DNA from: Coccinella septempunctata
Lineage: Eukaryota > Arthropoda > Insecta > Coleoptera > Coccinellidae
Assembly (NCBI RefSeq): GCF_907165205.1
Contig: NC_058196.1
Span: 18,580,501-18,644,500, forward strand
DNA length: 64,000 nucleotides
Reading direction: 5' to 3'
The notes below the pieces were generated by a model. The model did not search any database, was not told where the DNA came from, and worked only from the letters and a program-made list of their open reading frames with translations. Each line of letters opens with the position of its first letter. The stretch's first letter is position 1. A program made the position numbers and the translations under genes. Shown here piece by piece: positions 1 to 11,726 of the stretch.

Positions 1-844
1 AAAGAATTTCCTTCTATTGGGAGACCCAAAAAAGTGGTGGCATTTGAGAATTTTATGTTTGAGTGAATTAATGCGAAAAGTTCACCACAGGATTTTCGAT
101 TAATGTCATCGTAGAACGTAGAATAAGTTCGGGAAATTGTTTTTTCTATTTTTCATTTGACTTGTCCTATATATTGTAAATGTCTTAAGGTACCAATAAA
201 TACCTAATTATTATTATTATATCAATGTATTAAAATGAACAGCCACAAATACGCGCCAGTTGTCCTGTTAATTATTTATTCATGTGAAATTTTTGTTCGA
301 AGGTGAAGTTCCTTTTGATTTGAAACTTCCCTCAATTCTAAGTACTTATATTGATGCAAGATGATTTTTGTTGAAGAATTTAACATTCTTGTAATTATCT
401 GAATATTCCTTCGGGAGATACCCATTCCCAATTACTGCATCATATGCATTTCGTCTTCGGGTTAATATTTTTGAAATCTACAACTGATGTAACGTATTCA
501 AACTTCAGCCAAAGAAGATAACGAACATTAACTCTCCTCAAGCTAGTGCATATTATGATCTTATACTGATCTCTTGTATTTTCCATGCGAATAACTGGAT
601 TTGGTATGCCTTCAATCAGTTTGTATAAACTTCAATTATGTTCGTCATATATTTTCCGAAGAGATTCGACATTGTGATAAAATACGTAATAACAGAAACT
701 CTTACGTAGAACGGGCAACATAGCGTTGATTTAAAACCAAAAAATGTTTTGACACGCGTCATAACCCCACATTTTCGTACTATACAGAGTGAACTGTGTC
801 AAATTTCCATGGCCAACCAACAGCTAAAATAAAAATGAATGAAG
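1..844 (+). mobile_element. TA-flanked TIR element, copy A (cut by window start)
   Basis: This is one of three copies of the same repeat; the others are at 8070-9195 (inverted) and 42092-42862. Its right end carries the TIR, which ends GAATGAAG followed by TA at 845-846, and it matches the ends of the other copies. No transposase frame is visible, so it is non-autonomous. Around 165-225 there is a stretch resembling a LINE 3' tail (AATAAATAC followed by TTA repeats), present in all copies, so an older insertion may have been carried along. TA flanks fit the Tc1/mariner superfamily, but other TA-targeting families are possible. Confidence 0.7.
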
Positions 845-1359
845 TAAAGATACTATTGATTATTGTCAAAATGTAAAATAAACTCAGCTCATTATTATTC
901 CTTCACTGATTTAGAAAATGGCGCATAATTATGAAGTATGAAGGCAGCAATAAATTAACATGTTATATCCTTGCAAATAAAAATTGAACAAGCCCATTGT
1001 GTATATATTTTGCAATTAATTTCAATTAAATGAAAGCAGACTTCATGAAAGTATACCTATTTGATTAATTAACACAATAATTCATATTTTCTGGCCGCTT
1101 TCGGAAAAAAAAACCATAAATATATGAAAATATATGAAATCTGTTACTGTTTTTCGATTCATAGGTGAACAATTGGTAAGAGAAAAACACTTCGATTTAT
1201 AATTCAAAATCTAGAACAGGAAGAATTTTCTTGGGGTTGTTAGTGGATGCTACGTAAAAAAATAGCCTATAGAAAGTTAAAATTTCAGAACTGCAACTTC
1301 AAAGATATGAAAGTTCATTATACTCAGTATAATCGACATATAGTTCCTATCTAACACAA
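845..1359. other. Non-coding stretch, nothing recognised
   Basis: AT-rich sequence between two mobile elements. No convincing reading frame, repeat or RNA signal was seen. Confidence 0.5.
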
Positions 1360-2286
1360 TCTAATATATAAAATTCTCGTGTCATAGTTTTCGTTACCAT
1401 ACTCCTCCGAAACGGCTTGACCGATTTTGATGAAATTTTTTGTGCTTATCCGGTATCTATGAGAATCGGCCAACATCTATTTTTCATCCCCCTAAATGTT
1501 AGGGGTAGTCCAGCCCTAAATTTTTTTTTGTATTTTTTAGACAAAATTTTTAATTTCTATTTTTTATGATACAACATACAAAAATACATACAATCCGCAA
1601 TTTTCACCCTTCTACGATCAACCCTTATTTTTTAATAGCCATTTTAGTAATTTAATCATTAGGAAATTATTTATATGGCAAAACAACGTTTGCCGGGTCA
1701 GCTATCTATGAGAATCGGCCAACATCTATTTTTCATCCCCCTAAATGTTAGGGGTAGTCCACCCCTAAATTTTTTTTTGTATTTTTTAGACAAAATTTTT
1801 AATTTCTATTTTTTTATGATACAACATACAAAAATACATACAATCCTCAATTTTCACCCTTCTACGATCAACCCTTATTTTTTAATAGCCATTTTAGTAA
1901 TTTAATCATTAGGAAATTATTTATATGGCAAAACAACGTTTGCCGGGTCAGCTATCTATGAGAATCGGCCAACATCTATTTTTCATCCCCCTAAATGTTA
2001 GGGGTAGTCCACCCCTAAATTTTTTGTTTATTTTTTAGACAAAATTTTTAATTTCTTTTTTTTTTATGATACAACATGGAAATTATTTATATGGCAAAAC
2101 AACGTTTGCCGGGTCAGCTATCTATGAGAATCGGCCAACATCTATTTTTCATCCCCCTAAATGTTAGGGGTAGTCCACCCCTAAATTTTTTTTTTATTTT
2201 TTAGACAAAATTTTCAATTTCTTTTTTTTTATGATACAACATGGAAATTATTTATATGGCAAAACAACGTTTGCCGGGTCAGCTAG
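1360..2286 (+). mobile_element. Non-autonomous Helitron
   Basis: The element starts with TC (TCTAATATATAAAATTCTCG) directly after an A at 1359. It ends with CTAG at 2283-2286 directly before a T at 2287, which is the A|T insertion pattern of Helitrons. A short hairpin with a 6-bp stem (GGCAAA/TTTGCC, loop ACAACG) lies about 11 nt before the end, as expected of a Helitron 3' terminus. There are no terminal inverted repeats and no Rep/helicase frame, so it depends on another element for mobility. The start region (CTCCGAAACGGCTTGACCGA) resembles, from memory, a Helitron type common in insects. The short frame at 1675-1905 falls inside the repeats and is not a gene. Confidence 0.85.
1457..2286 (+). 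repeat. Four tandem copies of the Helitron 3' region
   Basis: The units start at 1457, 1706, 1956 and 2122, each at CTATGAGAATCGGCCAAC. The first two are about 249-250 bp and the last two 166 bp, sharing an internal deletion of about 84 bp. Each unit carries the 3' hairpin and GGGTCAGCTA, so the first three units end in pseudo-termini (GCTATCTATG rather than the true CTAGT). Confidence 0.9.
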
Positions 2287-3054
2287 TAAATCATAAAATC
2301 ATTCCAAATTCATCAAAAATTATTACGTTTATTCTAAACATAATCGTTATATTGGGTGGCAGAATAACAGATCTGATTTCGGGAAAAATTTCACTCCCAG
2401 AAAAGTAAAAATGAAGAAAACTCCCTAACTAAAAGGTTTCCGGTCTACTCCGTGCAGCCACTTTAATAGATGGCAACTCCAACAATAGTGATTTTGATGA
2501 ATCCAACTTTTCTGGTTTCCGGAACGAGGTATGCTGTGTGGATCGATAAGGGTTTTCTGTGAGAAACGCTTCGTTAATTTGTGATTTACTTGCGGGCGAT
2601 TTCGACATCTGTGGTTGGTTTGGTGACTTTTTTCAGTCAGTTAGTGGAGAAGTTTTCACAGGAACCACCATTTATTTTGGAATGTCTTTTCCACTGAGCC
2701 GCTCAAATTGCAGAGTTTCGCTAGAACTTTATTTCAGTTTGAGGTATTCGATGTGAAGTAAAAAGTTATAGCTTCCATAAACTATACGGAGTGTTTCAGA
2801 AAACACCCCCTCTCTAGGATAGGTAGAGGACCAAAAATAATTGTGGTCTGCCCTATTAAAAATTTTCGTAACGATATCCGTATTCAAGATAAAGGGCGTT
2901 GAAGAAAAAAAATTCATAAATATTTTTAACGAGTTTGCCTAAACTACTGATGAAGTCTCGTAACGAGTCTCGTCTGGTGGGCTTTAGTCTCATCTCGTCT
3001 CGCCTCTGGGGCGCATACCAATAACAGCATTACGTGGATTGAAAGACAAGATTT
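2287..3054. other. Non-coding stretch with a TCTCG-rich tract
   Basis: No gene is recognised. A short degenerate simple repeat of TCTCG/CTCGT units lies at about 2953-3005. The small frames at 2559-2756 and 2729-2917 overlap on opposite strands and show no recognisable domain. Confidence 0.45.
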
Positions 3055-3284
3055 CATCTCCAGCATATGAAGTGTCCACAAAAAGACTATCAACATGACG
3101 AATTTCAAATCGATTTATCTTTATTTTTTCAAATGCAATGCATATGATTTTTTTCATCATTAAAATAACTATTCATTTTACTTAACTTTTCATCAAATGC
3201 ATTGCATTTGAAACATGAAAATAAATCGATTTGAATTTCGTCATGTTGATATACTTCTTGTAGACACTTCATATGCTGTAGATG
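3055..3284. mobile_element. Palindromic MITE of about 230 bp
   Basis: The two halves are inverted copies. CATCTCCAGCATATGAAG at the left matches CTTCATATGCTGTAGATG at the right. Internally, GACGAATTTCAAATCGATTT mirrors AAATCGATTTGAATTTCGTC. There is no coding capacity. A transcript would fold into one long hairpin. Confidence 0.75.
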
Positions 3285-3536
3285 CTTTATTATAGCTGGC
3301 TATGATTCCTGGAAGTCTTGTCTATCAATCCATGTAAAGCTATTATTGGTATGTGCAAGGGTTCCTGAATTATAATTAAATAATACAGCTTCTACAGGTA
3401 TACATTTTTGGGCAGAATAACAAATATTTCGAACACTGTTGGGTGAAAATATCTGAAAAGTATACAAGAGCACTACCGGAACCATGCCTTTAGCCGACCT
3501 TGTGCGACGGTTTTAGCTATTGCTCTTTCACCACCT

Positions 3537-4490
3537 TTCATTCATTCATTGCTTTATCCCGTTACAGGGAATAAATCTACAAAAAGAGAGAGAGTGATTG
3601 GCATTAACTGATTTTAGGGGCGGTTCAAGGATATACTACATATCCTTAAACCGCTTCTTCTGCCCTTCTGGTTTCCGGGCTCCCTCTATCAATTCGCCAT
3701 ACAGAGCTATTTTGGGGGAGTCATGTGTCTTGCATCCTCAGAATGTGGTCGCTCCATCTGAGTCGGGCCCTCGTTACTTGAGTCTCAATTGTTGTACAAC
3801 TCGCACGTTGCAAGTCTTCTGCATTCGAAATTTTGTAGAACCATCTGATGTGCATTATCTGTCTTAGATGACTTTGTTGCGTTTGTTCAAGCTGTTTAAT
3901 ATGTCGCCTGTAGGACGTCCAGCTTTCGCTTCCGTAAAGAAGCGTTGGGAGGACCACTGCTTTGTAAACAGCTGTCTTGGTCTTCAGATTGAGGTCGCGA
4001 TTTTGAAATACTCTGACCTTTAGCTTCCAGTATGCCCGTGATGCCGAACTGATACGGCTGCGTATTTCCGTGACTAGGTTAGCCCTAGTATTTACGTAGC
4101 TTCCCAAGTATTTGAACTGCTCGATCTGTTCTAGAGTTTCATTCTCCAGGCTGATATGTGTTTGAAGACTTTCTGGCGGACTTACCAGGATTTTGGTTAT
4201 GTCGATATTGAGTCTAAGGCCTAAAGCTTCGTATATATGTTTATAGGTGTCCAGCATTATCTGTAGATAATGGGTTGCTAGAGATAAGTGCGCAGTCGTC
4301 TGCATATTGAAGTTCCGTGATAAACTTTGAACGGGTTTTTACTCCGAGGCGCTTCGGGTTACATAGGCCTCCATCAAATCTGAATCTTATTCCAATACCT
4401 CTTACAGGCATACTCATGTCAGCAATTCTCGAGACAGCTATGGCGAAAATATTGAACAGTAAAGGCGCCATAAGTAAGTATAAGCAGCCC
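3537..4490 (-). pseudogene. 5'-truncated LINE, RT C-terminal half
   Basis: The fragment encodes the back half of an APE-type non-LTR reverse transcriptase. A frame ending near 4241 contains the catalytic motif LQYADDCALIS. After a frameshift at about 4270 the thumb region continues (FKYLGSY, LLYGSESWT, RLRWSDHILRMQD) to 3721. The 3' end on the minus strand closes with short ATGA repeats (3537-3551), and the 5' side is cut at about 4490, the usual mark of incomplete target-primed reverse transcription. A second copy lies at 6405-7087. The exact clade is uncertain; an RTE-like element with a microsatellite tail is one option. Confidence 0.75.
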
Positions 4491-4821
4491 TTTAACTAAT
4501 ACAATAAAGAATCCTCCCTCTAATCACTACACTTCCAACTGATACACGATTAGAAATCTGTAGAGTTTAACCTTTTTGTTATAAACACACTGATTGTTTT
4601 AGTTGAAAGGCTTCTACATACCTGTTAAGCTCGTGACAATTAATTCACACACGAAATCTTCCCGAAAAGATTAAATAGCCATTATCGCACATACAGGCCA
4701 CAAAAATATTTTACAGCAACGAGAAATTAGTTCCTTGTAATACTTTTTTGAACCATAAAGATGAGGACCGGTTTTTATGAATGTGTGTAGAACGCAAACA
4801 TAGGCCCCTTTACATAGTATG
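4491..4821. other. Non-coding stretch, nothing recognised
   Basis: AT-rich spacer between a LINE fragment and a MITE; no coding or structural signal seen. Confidence 0.4.
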
Positions 4822-5464
4822 TACAGAGTGTCCCAAATTTGATGTCCAGTTAGGGGATCTCTGAAAGTAAAATAGCTAGAGCAAAACGATGACACATTTC
4901 CTAGCTCCTTTTTAGAGAAACACAGAATGTCGGAAACCGCAGCGCCCTACGTTCCTTTGTTTTCGAGATATTAGCAAAAAAAGAGAGGATTTCTAAAAGT
5001 TCTCATAACTTTTTTGTATTTGCAGTTACAGATCTGAAACTTGAAACTTCTACCGCCACTTTTTACGTATAATTGATCTACTAGCTCAGAAATTTTCATC
5101 TGTTCTAAATTCCAATTATTAGGAAAACTTTTGTTTTATCAAATGTTAGCAATTATTGAATTTGTTATTTTTGACTTTGTTATTTTTGAATTGAATAAAA
5201 ATGTTTATCAGTAGATCCTCCGTATAAAAAGTGCCTGTAGAAGGTTCAAGTTTCAGATCCGTTACTACAAAGACAAAGAAGTCTGCTCGAAATCATCAAT
5301 CCCAACTTCTGCAAATAATTCAAAAACGGAGGATCGTAGGAGGCTATTATTTTCACCTTTTTTTGTTTCTCTGAAAAAGAGCTCGGATACTTTTCATCGG
5401 TTTTGCTCTAGTTTTCTAGTTTCCAAGATTCATTCATTGGATATGGAATTTGGAACACCCTGTA
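4822..5464. mobile_element. MITE with TACAGRGTGTYCC ends
   Basis: The left end TACAGAGTGTCCCAAATTTG and the reverse complement of the right end (TACAGGGTGTTCCAAATTCC) form a terminal inverted repeat of about 26 bp, and the inner arms are also partly complementary. It is 643 bp long with no transposase. Similar ends recur at 7138, 19318, 30020 and 53939. Confidence 0.7.
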
Positions 5465-6404
5465 CAAAACTACTGAAAATTCGATTCAAGTGGAAAAAGT
5501 AAGTTTTTTGTCGAATATCCATTTCATTTAATGAGCACTGTGAAGGGGATCCCATTTTCGTACATCGAGTTTACGCTGTACTTTCCAGTGGTTCAGTTAT
5601 TCTTTCAATATCCCATTTGAATGCTATGGTTTCTCTTGAAGTAATTGAACAGAAATTGGCAATTTTCGAGAATTATCTAGAAAATTTACGACTTCATTCA
5701 GAAAATAGTAAGGGTAGCGAAGAGCAATATGAAATTTCGTCTTCCTGATGTTGAAAACTGTTTATATCGAAACTAAAAATCTTATCTTCAACCCATATTT
5801 CTGAATATTGTTGAAACTTGAAATTTTAGTGCTCCTATTTACTTATTATTTATACCTTATTTTCAACATATATATATTTCTATGACCTCAAATCTAGTTT
5901 AATATTGTTGAATAAGGGAGTTTAGAAATGAAAAAAAATTTTTTTAATAGATTATCCAGCCATAGACCCAAGTTCTTTCAAGCAATCTATCGTGGCATGT
6001 CATTGGGCACGTGTGAAAACACGTGCCAAAAAAAATACAAGCATACAAATGAATCGGACTATGCGAAACCTGGCTTCAGAAGTGAAAATCGAATTTTATT
6101 CAATATCGGCGAAAATACTGATTTCAAAGCCATGAAATGCTAGGGACAACCTAACTAGTTTTAGACAAGCTATCGATTGGAATAACAAAATTATAGGGTT
6201 GCCATTTGAAAAAATGAGAAATCATTGTTTTATTAGGGCTCACTTTGGAGCTCTGTTTCAGACACCCTGTAAAATATTTCCTCATAAGTTAGATAAGAAA
6301 CAGTACTTTCTCTTGATCCACTCTTGCAAAATGAAATTCTTACAATGAGAGAGTTTGAAGATTTGTGACAATCTTTTCTCCAAAATATTTGAGTGGTTCC
6401 ACAT
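5465..6404. other. Non-coding stretch with one small perfect hairpin
   Basis: No gene is recognised; the frame at 5928-6143 has no known motif. It overlaps a 9-bp perfect stem (GGCACGTGT / ACACGTGCC) at 6006-6027 closed by a GAAA loop. Confidence 0.4.
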
Positions 6405-7087
6405 ATCATCATCATCATCATTGCTGTATCCCGTTACCGGGAATAAATCTACAAAAAGACAAAAAAAAAAACAAAATAAAAATTAAAGGTGCGAACAGAC
6501 TTGTAATTTTTTAGGGCTAATTGCGACTGTGTGCCCTCCTGTGACTGAAGAGACTCAACCGGGACCTGCAGATCCTTCCACATAACTGTGTACCAAAGAC
6601 CTCCTCTGTGACCTGTCCAACGCAAATTGTTCCCAGTTATGATTGGCATTAACTGATTTTAGGGATTGATGTAGTACATCCTTAAACCGCTTATACTAGT
6701 CTCCTGGTTTTCGAGGTTTTCGAGCTCCCTCTGTGAATTCGCCATACAGAACTATTTTGGGAGTCTTGTGTCTTGCATCCTCAGAATGTGGCCGCTCCAT
6801 CTGAGTCGGGCCCTCGTTACTTGAGTCTCAATTGTTGTACAACTCGCGCGTTGCAAGACTTCTGCATTCGAAACTTTGTGGAACCATCTGATGTGCATCA
6901 TCTGTCTTAGATGACGTTGTTGCGTTTGTTCAAGCTGTTTAATATGTCGCCTGTAGGGCGTCCAGCTTTCGCTTCCGTAAAGAAGCGTTGGGAGGACGAC
7001 TGCTTTATAAACAGCTGTCTTGGTCTTTAGATTGAGGTCGTGATTTTGAAACACTCTGACCTTTAGCTTTCAGAATGCCCGTGATGC
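6405..7087 (-). pseudogene. 5'-truncated LINE fragment, copy 2
   Basis: This is a second, shorter copy of the LINE at 3537-4490. Its frame at 7054-6752 covers only the RT thumb (LNLKTKTAVYKAVVLPTLLY, RLRWSGHILRMQDTRLPK) and is about 90% identical to copy 1 by eye. Its 3' UTR is longer, with about 190 bp at 6462-6645 missing from copy 1. The minus-strand 3' end is a run of ATG triplets (6406-6421). The element is cut at about 7087, only 35 codons upstream of LLYGSESWT. Confidence 0.75.
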
Positions 7088-7137
7088 ATATCATACATCA
7101 AATTAAACGAATAATTCGAATATGTATAATATAAATA

Positions 7138-7313
7138 TACAGGGTGTTGCATTTGAAATAATGAAGTTACATTCGTTCGTCTAAAACCGGAAGTAGATTT
7201 TTTCAATTCAACTTTATGTAGGTACTTCAAAACGAAAATCCAAAATCTTGAATCTGTATTACAACTCCGTCTTCAAATAAGTGTAATGTAACACTTAAAA
7301 AAATCACCCTGTA
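7138..7313. mobile_element. Short MITE with TACAGGGTG ends
   Basis: A 176-bp element starting TACAGGGTGTTGCATTTG and ending AAATCACCCTGTA, giving a 9-bp perfect inverted repeat. There is no coding capacity. Confidence 0.6.
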
Positions 7314-8069
7314 GAGGGAATATAGAGAGAAATCAACGACTCACCTCCTATCATTTATATCTACTCGGATGAATAAACACTTCAGTGACAAAAAATACAA
7401 ACATCAATCGAAAGTTTCGAAATTAATAGAGCCGTAAACATTTTAATGTGGTATTAAATGAATGTATAAATAGCTCATATAATAAAATCATTGGGATATT
7501 CTAGAGCATTTCATTCTCCCAACTACATTATCTCTGTTTATCTCTATTATACTTCCCTCACAAAGGATATTCGGGAGCGGTTACAGGACAAACCCCAATT
7601 TTTAATGACCATTATCCAAAAGCACCGTGACTGGAACGTTGAAAAATGACCAGACGATTTTATCCAACAAATTCGTTTCCTCGTTTGGAGTTTGGAACTG
7701 GTCCAGAGTGCCATTTCCAGCTTATTTTATGTTTTACAAACAGAATTATCGCTTACCCAGATTTACAACCAAGTTTATGCAATGTCCCAGGCTTTCAGAG
7801 TGGGTTCGATGCATAAGAGTCTTTCGAAATCTGATTAATTCATTAAGCCCGACCGTACTGGGCGAAAAATCTCTCACGAATGACATTCACTATTAAAACG
7901 AGAGATATGTCTCCAGTTGAGCCTTCAGTGGGGTATTCGTAGCAGTAAGTACTCGAAGGAAATCTCAAAGTGAAAACAGCGTGAAGAAGGGTCGACGTGG
8001 AACTTTGCAGATGCGGGTAGTTGGAGTTGAAAATCTAAAGCATTGAACTCTCGATCGATAGCTTCTATA
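7314..8069. other. Non-coding stretch, nothing recognised
   Basis: Spacer between two mobile elements. The frame at 7627-7896 shows no recognised domain. Confidence 0.4.
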
Positions 8070-9195
8070 CTCCATTCACTTTTATTTTAGCACTCGGTTG
8101 GCCATGGAAATTTGACACATTTCACTCTGTATAGTACGAAAATGTGGGGTTATGAAGCTTGTCAAAACATTTTTGGGTTTTATCAACGCTATGTTGCCCG
8201 TTCTACGTGAAAGTTTCTGTTATTACGTATTTTATCACAATGTCGAATCTCTTCGAAAAATATGTGACGACCATAATTGAAGTTTATGCAAATTGATTGA
8301 AGGCATACCGAATCCAGTTATTTGCATGGAACATACAAGAGATTAGTATAATATCATAATATGCTTATCTTTGGCTAAAGTGTGAAATACGTTATATCAG
8401 TTATAGATTTCAAAAATATCAACCTGAAGATGAAACGCATATGATGCAGTGGTTGGGAATGGGTATCTCCCGAAGGAATTAACAGATAATTACAAGAATG
8501 TTAAATTCTTCAACAAAAATCATCTTGCATCAATATTAGTAAAAGGAATTAAAGGAAGTATCAAGTCAAGATGAACTTCACCTTTGAACAAAAATTTCAC
8601 ATGAATAAACAATTAACAGGACAACTGGCCCGTATTTGTGTTCAGCTTAATACATGATATATGTAATAATAATAATTAGATATTTATTGGTACCTTAAGA
8701 CATTTACAACGTATAGGACAAGTCAAATGAAAAATAGAAAAATCAATTTTCGAGAACTTATTCTACGATGACATTCATGGAAAATCCTGTAGTAAACTTT
8801 CCGCATTAATTCACTCAAACATAAAATTCTCAAATGCCACCACTTTTTTGATTCTCCCAATAGAAGGAAATTCTTTATCATTGTCTTCATTCACAGTGTT
8901 TCTGATTGTGGAAATATTCATCTGAAATATAAGTCGTATAGATTCAGATGAAACATTATATAAATTCTCTTACATTGAATATGTTCGCTACCGTCTGACG
9001 TATTGTGGATTTTAGAATATTAGGGTATAACTATTTGAATGAGCGTACCTGAATTCTAAATATCACTTCCTGAAACCCTGACTCTTTTTTTCGGCATTTT
9101 CGTGATTAAAATTGATATTAGTTGTGGCAACGGCGTTATGAAATTTACGACATTTCATGGGTGCCAACCGACTGCTAAAATAAATGTGAATGGAG
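8070..9195 (-). mobile_element. TA-flanked TIR element, copy B (complete)
   Basis: This is the full-length reference copy of the family, 1126 bp. The left end CTCCATTCACTTTTATTTTA is mirrored at the right by TAAAATAAATGTGAATGGAG, and TA flanks both sides (8068-8069 and 9196-9197). The TIR continues inward through TCGGTTGGC. The interior, read on the minus strand, aligns with 1-844 and 42092-42862. No transposase is encoded. Confidence 0.8.
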
Positions 9196-9197
9196 TA

Positions 9198-9619
9198 TAT
9201 ATAAAGTTACCACTTTCAACACACTTATGTAACTGGTCGTGTTATAACATAAGAGCATTTCTGCCAACTTCATCGCAATAAATATTTACTATTTATTAAT
9301 TGTTGTTATGACGATTTCATAAATAGTGTTTTTCAAAAGACCCCAAAAAAAGAGAGCAACAGGTGAACATTTATCATTTTGCACAAGATAAAATCGCACT
9401 AAAGCAACAAATTCAAACACACACATAAATAGTATCAATAATCCTCTTTTAAGGATCTTTCGGGAATAGGAATATGAAAAGACATATTGACATGGCAATA
9501 CTTACCTAATAAAAGTGAAATAAAAATCGCTTGCGATGAAGTTATTAGACGAATAGTTACTAGTAGCATAATCAAAAGATTTCAAATGAGTGTGGTGAAA
9601 GTTACTTTAACATGTGCTT
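9198..9619. other. Non-coding stretch, nothing recognised
   Basis: AT-rich spacer. The frame at 9289-9498 is hydrophobic but has no recognisable family and is most likely chance. Confidence 0.4.
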
Positions 9620-10456
9620 CCACACCATTTTCAATTGTAACTCAGAAATAAACAATTGAAATTCAGAAAACATCAATTGTATTTCAGATTAGTCAAGTTT
9701 ATATCAGAAAACATCAAAAGTGATTCAGATTAGTCAATTTAATTTCAGAAATGGTTATTTGAAATTCAGTTAAGTCACATTTATAACAGAAACCGTCAAT
9801 TGTAATTCAGCTTAATCATGTGTATTCCAGAAACCGTCAAATGCATTTCAGAAAATATCAATTGTAATTCAGAAAGAAATCCATCAAATTTATGAACTTT
9901 TATCATCTTAAGAAAAACTCAACACTATGTATGTAAACGAGAAAATGCAATAGTTTAAACGCCTAGAGGCATGTCGTCCATGTAGCAGCTGGAAAAATGT
10001 GTTTTTCTGACCTCAAGTATCTACTGTTGAAATATTTGTACGAGAGAAAGACTTACCCTCCGAATATATGAAAGGGGTTTCTCCAAAAAAATTATTTAGA
10101 TTTTGAAACTTTAGTACGAAACTTTTTTCTACAGGGTTGCACAAAAAAGTTAAGGGGCATTTAAAATTAATCACCCCAACAGTGTGTATCATGAATAGGA
10201 TATATGATTGATAGAGTACAACTGAAATAACTCAAAATTCTGATTCTGATTCACAATTGATGGTTTCTGAAATTGAAATGACTAATCTGAATTACATTTG
10301 ATGTTTTCTGAAATGAAAGTGACTAAATTGAATTTCAAATGACCATTTCTGAAATTAAATTGACTTATCCGAAATACAATTGACGGTTTCTGAAATAAAC
10401 TTGATTCATCCTAATTTCAATTGATCATTTCTGAATTACAATTGGAAATGGTGTAG
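9620..10456. mobile_element. Foldback element with tandem-repeat arms
   Basis: The ends are inverted (CCACACCATTTTCAATTGTA against GGAAATGGTGTAG). Each arm of about 230-280 bp is a run of degenerate units of about 33-38 bp with the core TCAATTGTAATTCAGA alternating with TTAGTCA spacers. The right arm carries the same units in reverse (TGACTAATCTGAATTACA). The central 300 bp or so (9900-10235) is single copy and non-coding. Confidence 0.75.
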
Positions 10457-11692
10457 CATACATTCAGAAAAAATCATTTACTCGCATAAGTGGCACCAAT
10501 TCAATGAAATATTTTCAAGATGCAGGAGAAGTAAAAAGATGTGGTAGAGACTATATCCAGCAATGAATCGAAATAGGCCTTTTGTGAAATTGTGATCTTC
10601 TTAAGATTTATGTTAAAATGAAAATAAAAAGTATTGGATTTCTATTCAGATACGCTAAATCTATTCTGAAAATTCTAATTCCATTACGTTTTTTTGGAAT
10701 GTATCATTGTTCAATAGAAGGGTGAAAGCTTCCATTTTCTTCAATTCATAATGGTTAATGGCAGAAGACTTGTCTCATATGTATATTATATTATACAGAC
10801 TATCAAACACGATATCACGTCCATAGATGCTACCGGTTGGAGAGGATTCCAGAGTAATTCGAGATTTAAACGAAATAATATCGACAGCGGCGACAGCAAG
10901 TCATATGAGAAGTCAATTGGTGCAATTGTGAATTGACCGCGATCGTGGTACAAGACTTTCCACTTTGTTGTATGAAATAGACGACGTTTAAAAAGAGTTC
11001 CGGTACAGTTTTCAACTTTATTACTAGCTGTCGTCTATCGTTTGCACTCTCGGCGGCTTCACATTCTGAGGATTCTTGGATCTAAACGAATTTCTGTTCC
11101 AACTTATCTCGATTCACAAGTTGTTGTCCTGCCATTTGCTCTTACATCGCAGCTGTCTTGTATGGCAGTAAATTTGAGCGAACTCCGCTATTCATGGTTT
11201 GTTCGGGAGGTAGTTGGGAGGAATAAAAATTGGGTTGAAACGTGAAACAAGACTTTGAACTCAGCATAAGTTTTTATAGTTAATATCTTTCGTACAAGTT
11301 TGCGTACATAATGAATTCTCAGAAGAAGCATATAAAGTGTAGAACTCCGAACAAATGGAATAGTACAAAAGAGTGGTTGGATGACAGGTGTCGCATCGAT
11401 TTGTTTTGTACTACAATAGTTCGATGTTCGATATGAGTGTGAACTTTCAATATTTATGTTGAAGAGTATTAACACCCTGCCTTATTCGGTCGATATCTTT
11501 GGTTGGGTTAAGCGTTTATGCAGAACGATGTAAGTCTATAGTCATAGCTCTATCAAGTTAGTCCTGAAATTCTCAAGTGACCTTGAGAAATCAAATAGGG
11601 AACTTTGCTATGTATTATTTTTCTGACTATCAGACTATTACGTGTTTGATACGATGTTTGGGATATACCCCTATTATATCCAAATTATAATA
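10457..11692. other. Non-coding stretch, nothing recognised
   Basis: Possibly unique sequence. The frames at 10751-10936, 11042-11245 and 11188-11475 have no recognisable motif and the last two overlap antisense. Confidence 0.4.
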
Positions 11693-11726
11693 ATAATAAT
11701 AATAATAATTAATTATTATTAATTAA
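11690..11726. repeat. TAA/ATT microsatellite, target of the R4 element
   Basis: A run of ATAATAATA triplets passes directly into TTAATTATTATTAATTAAC just before the R4 start codon. Another AAATAATAAATTAG lies at the 3' side (15528-15541). Dong/R4-clade elements are known to insert into TAA repeats. Confidence 0.75.

Noticed and set aside
1675..1905. 76-residue frame
   Set aside because: It lies entirely in the Helitron tandem repeats and has no known domain.
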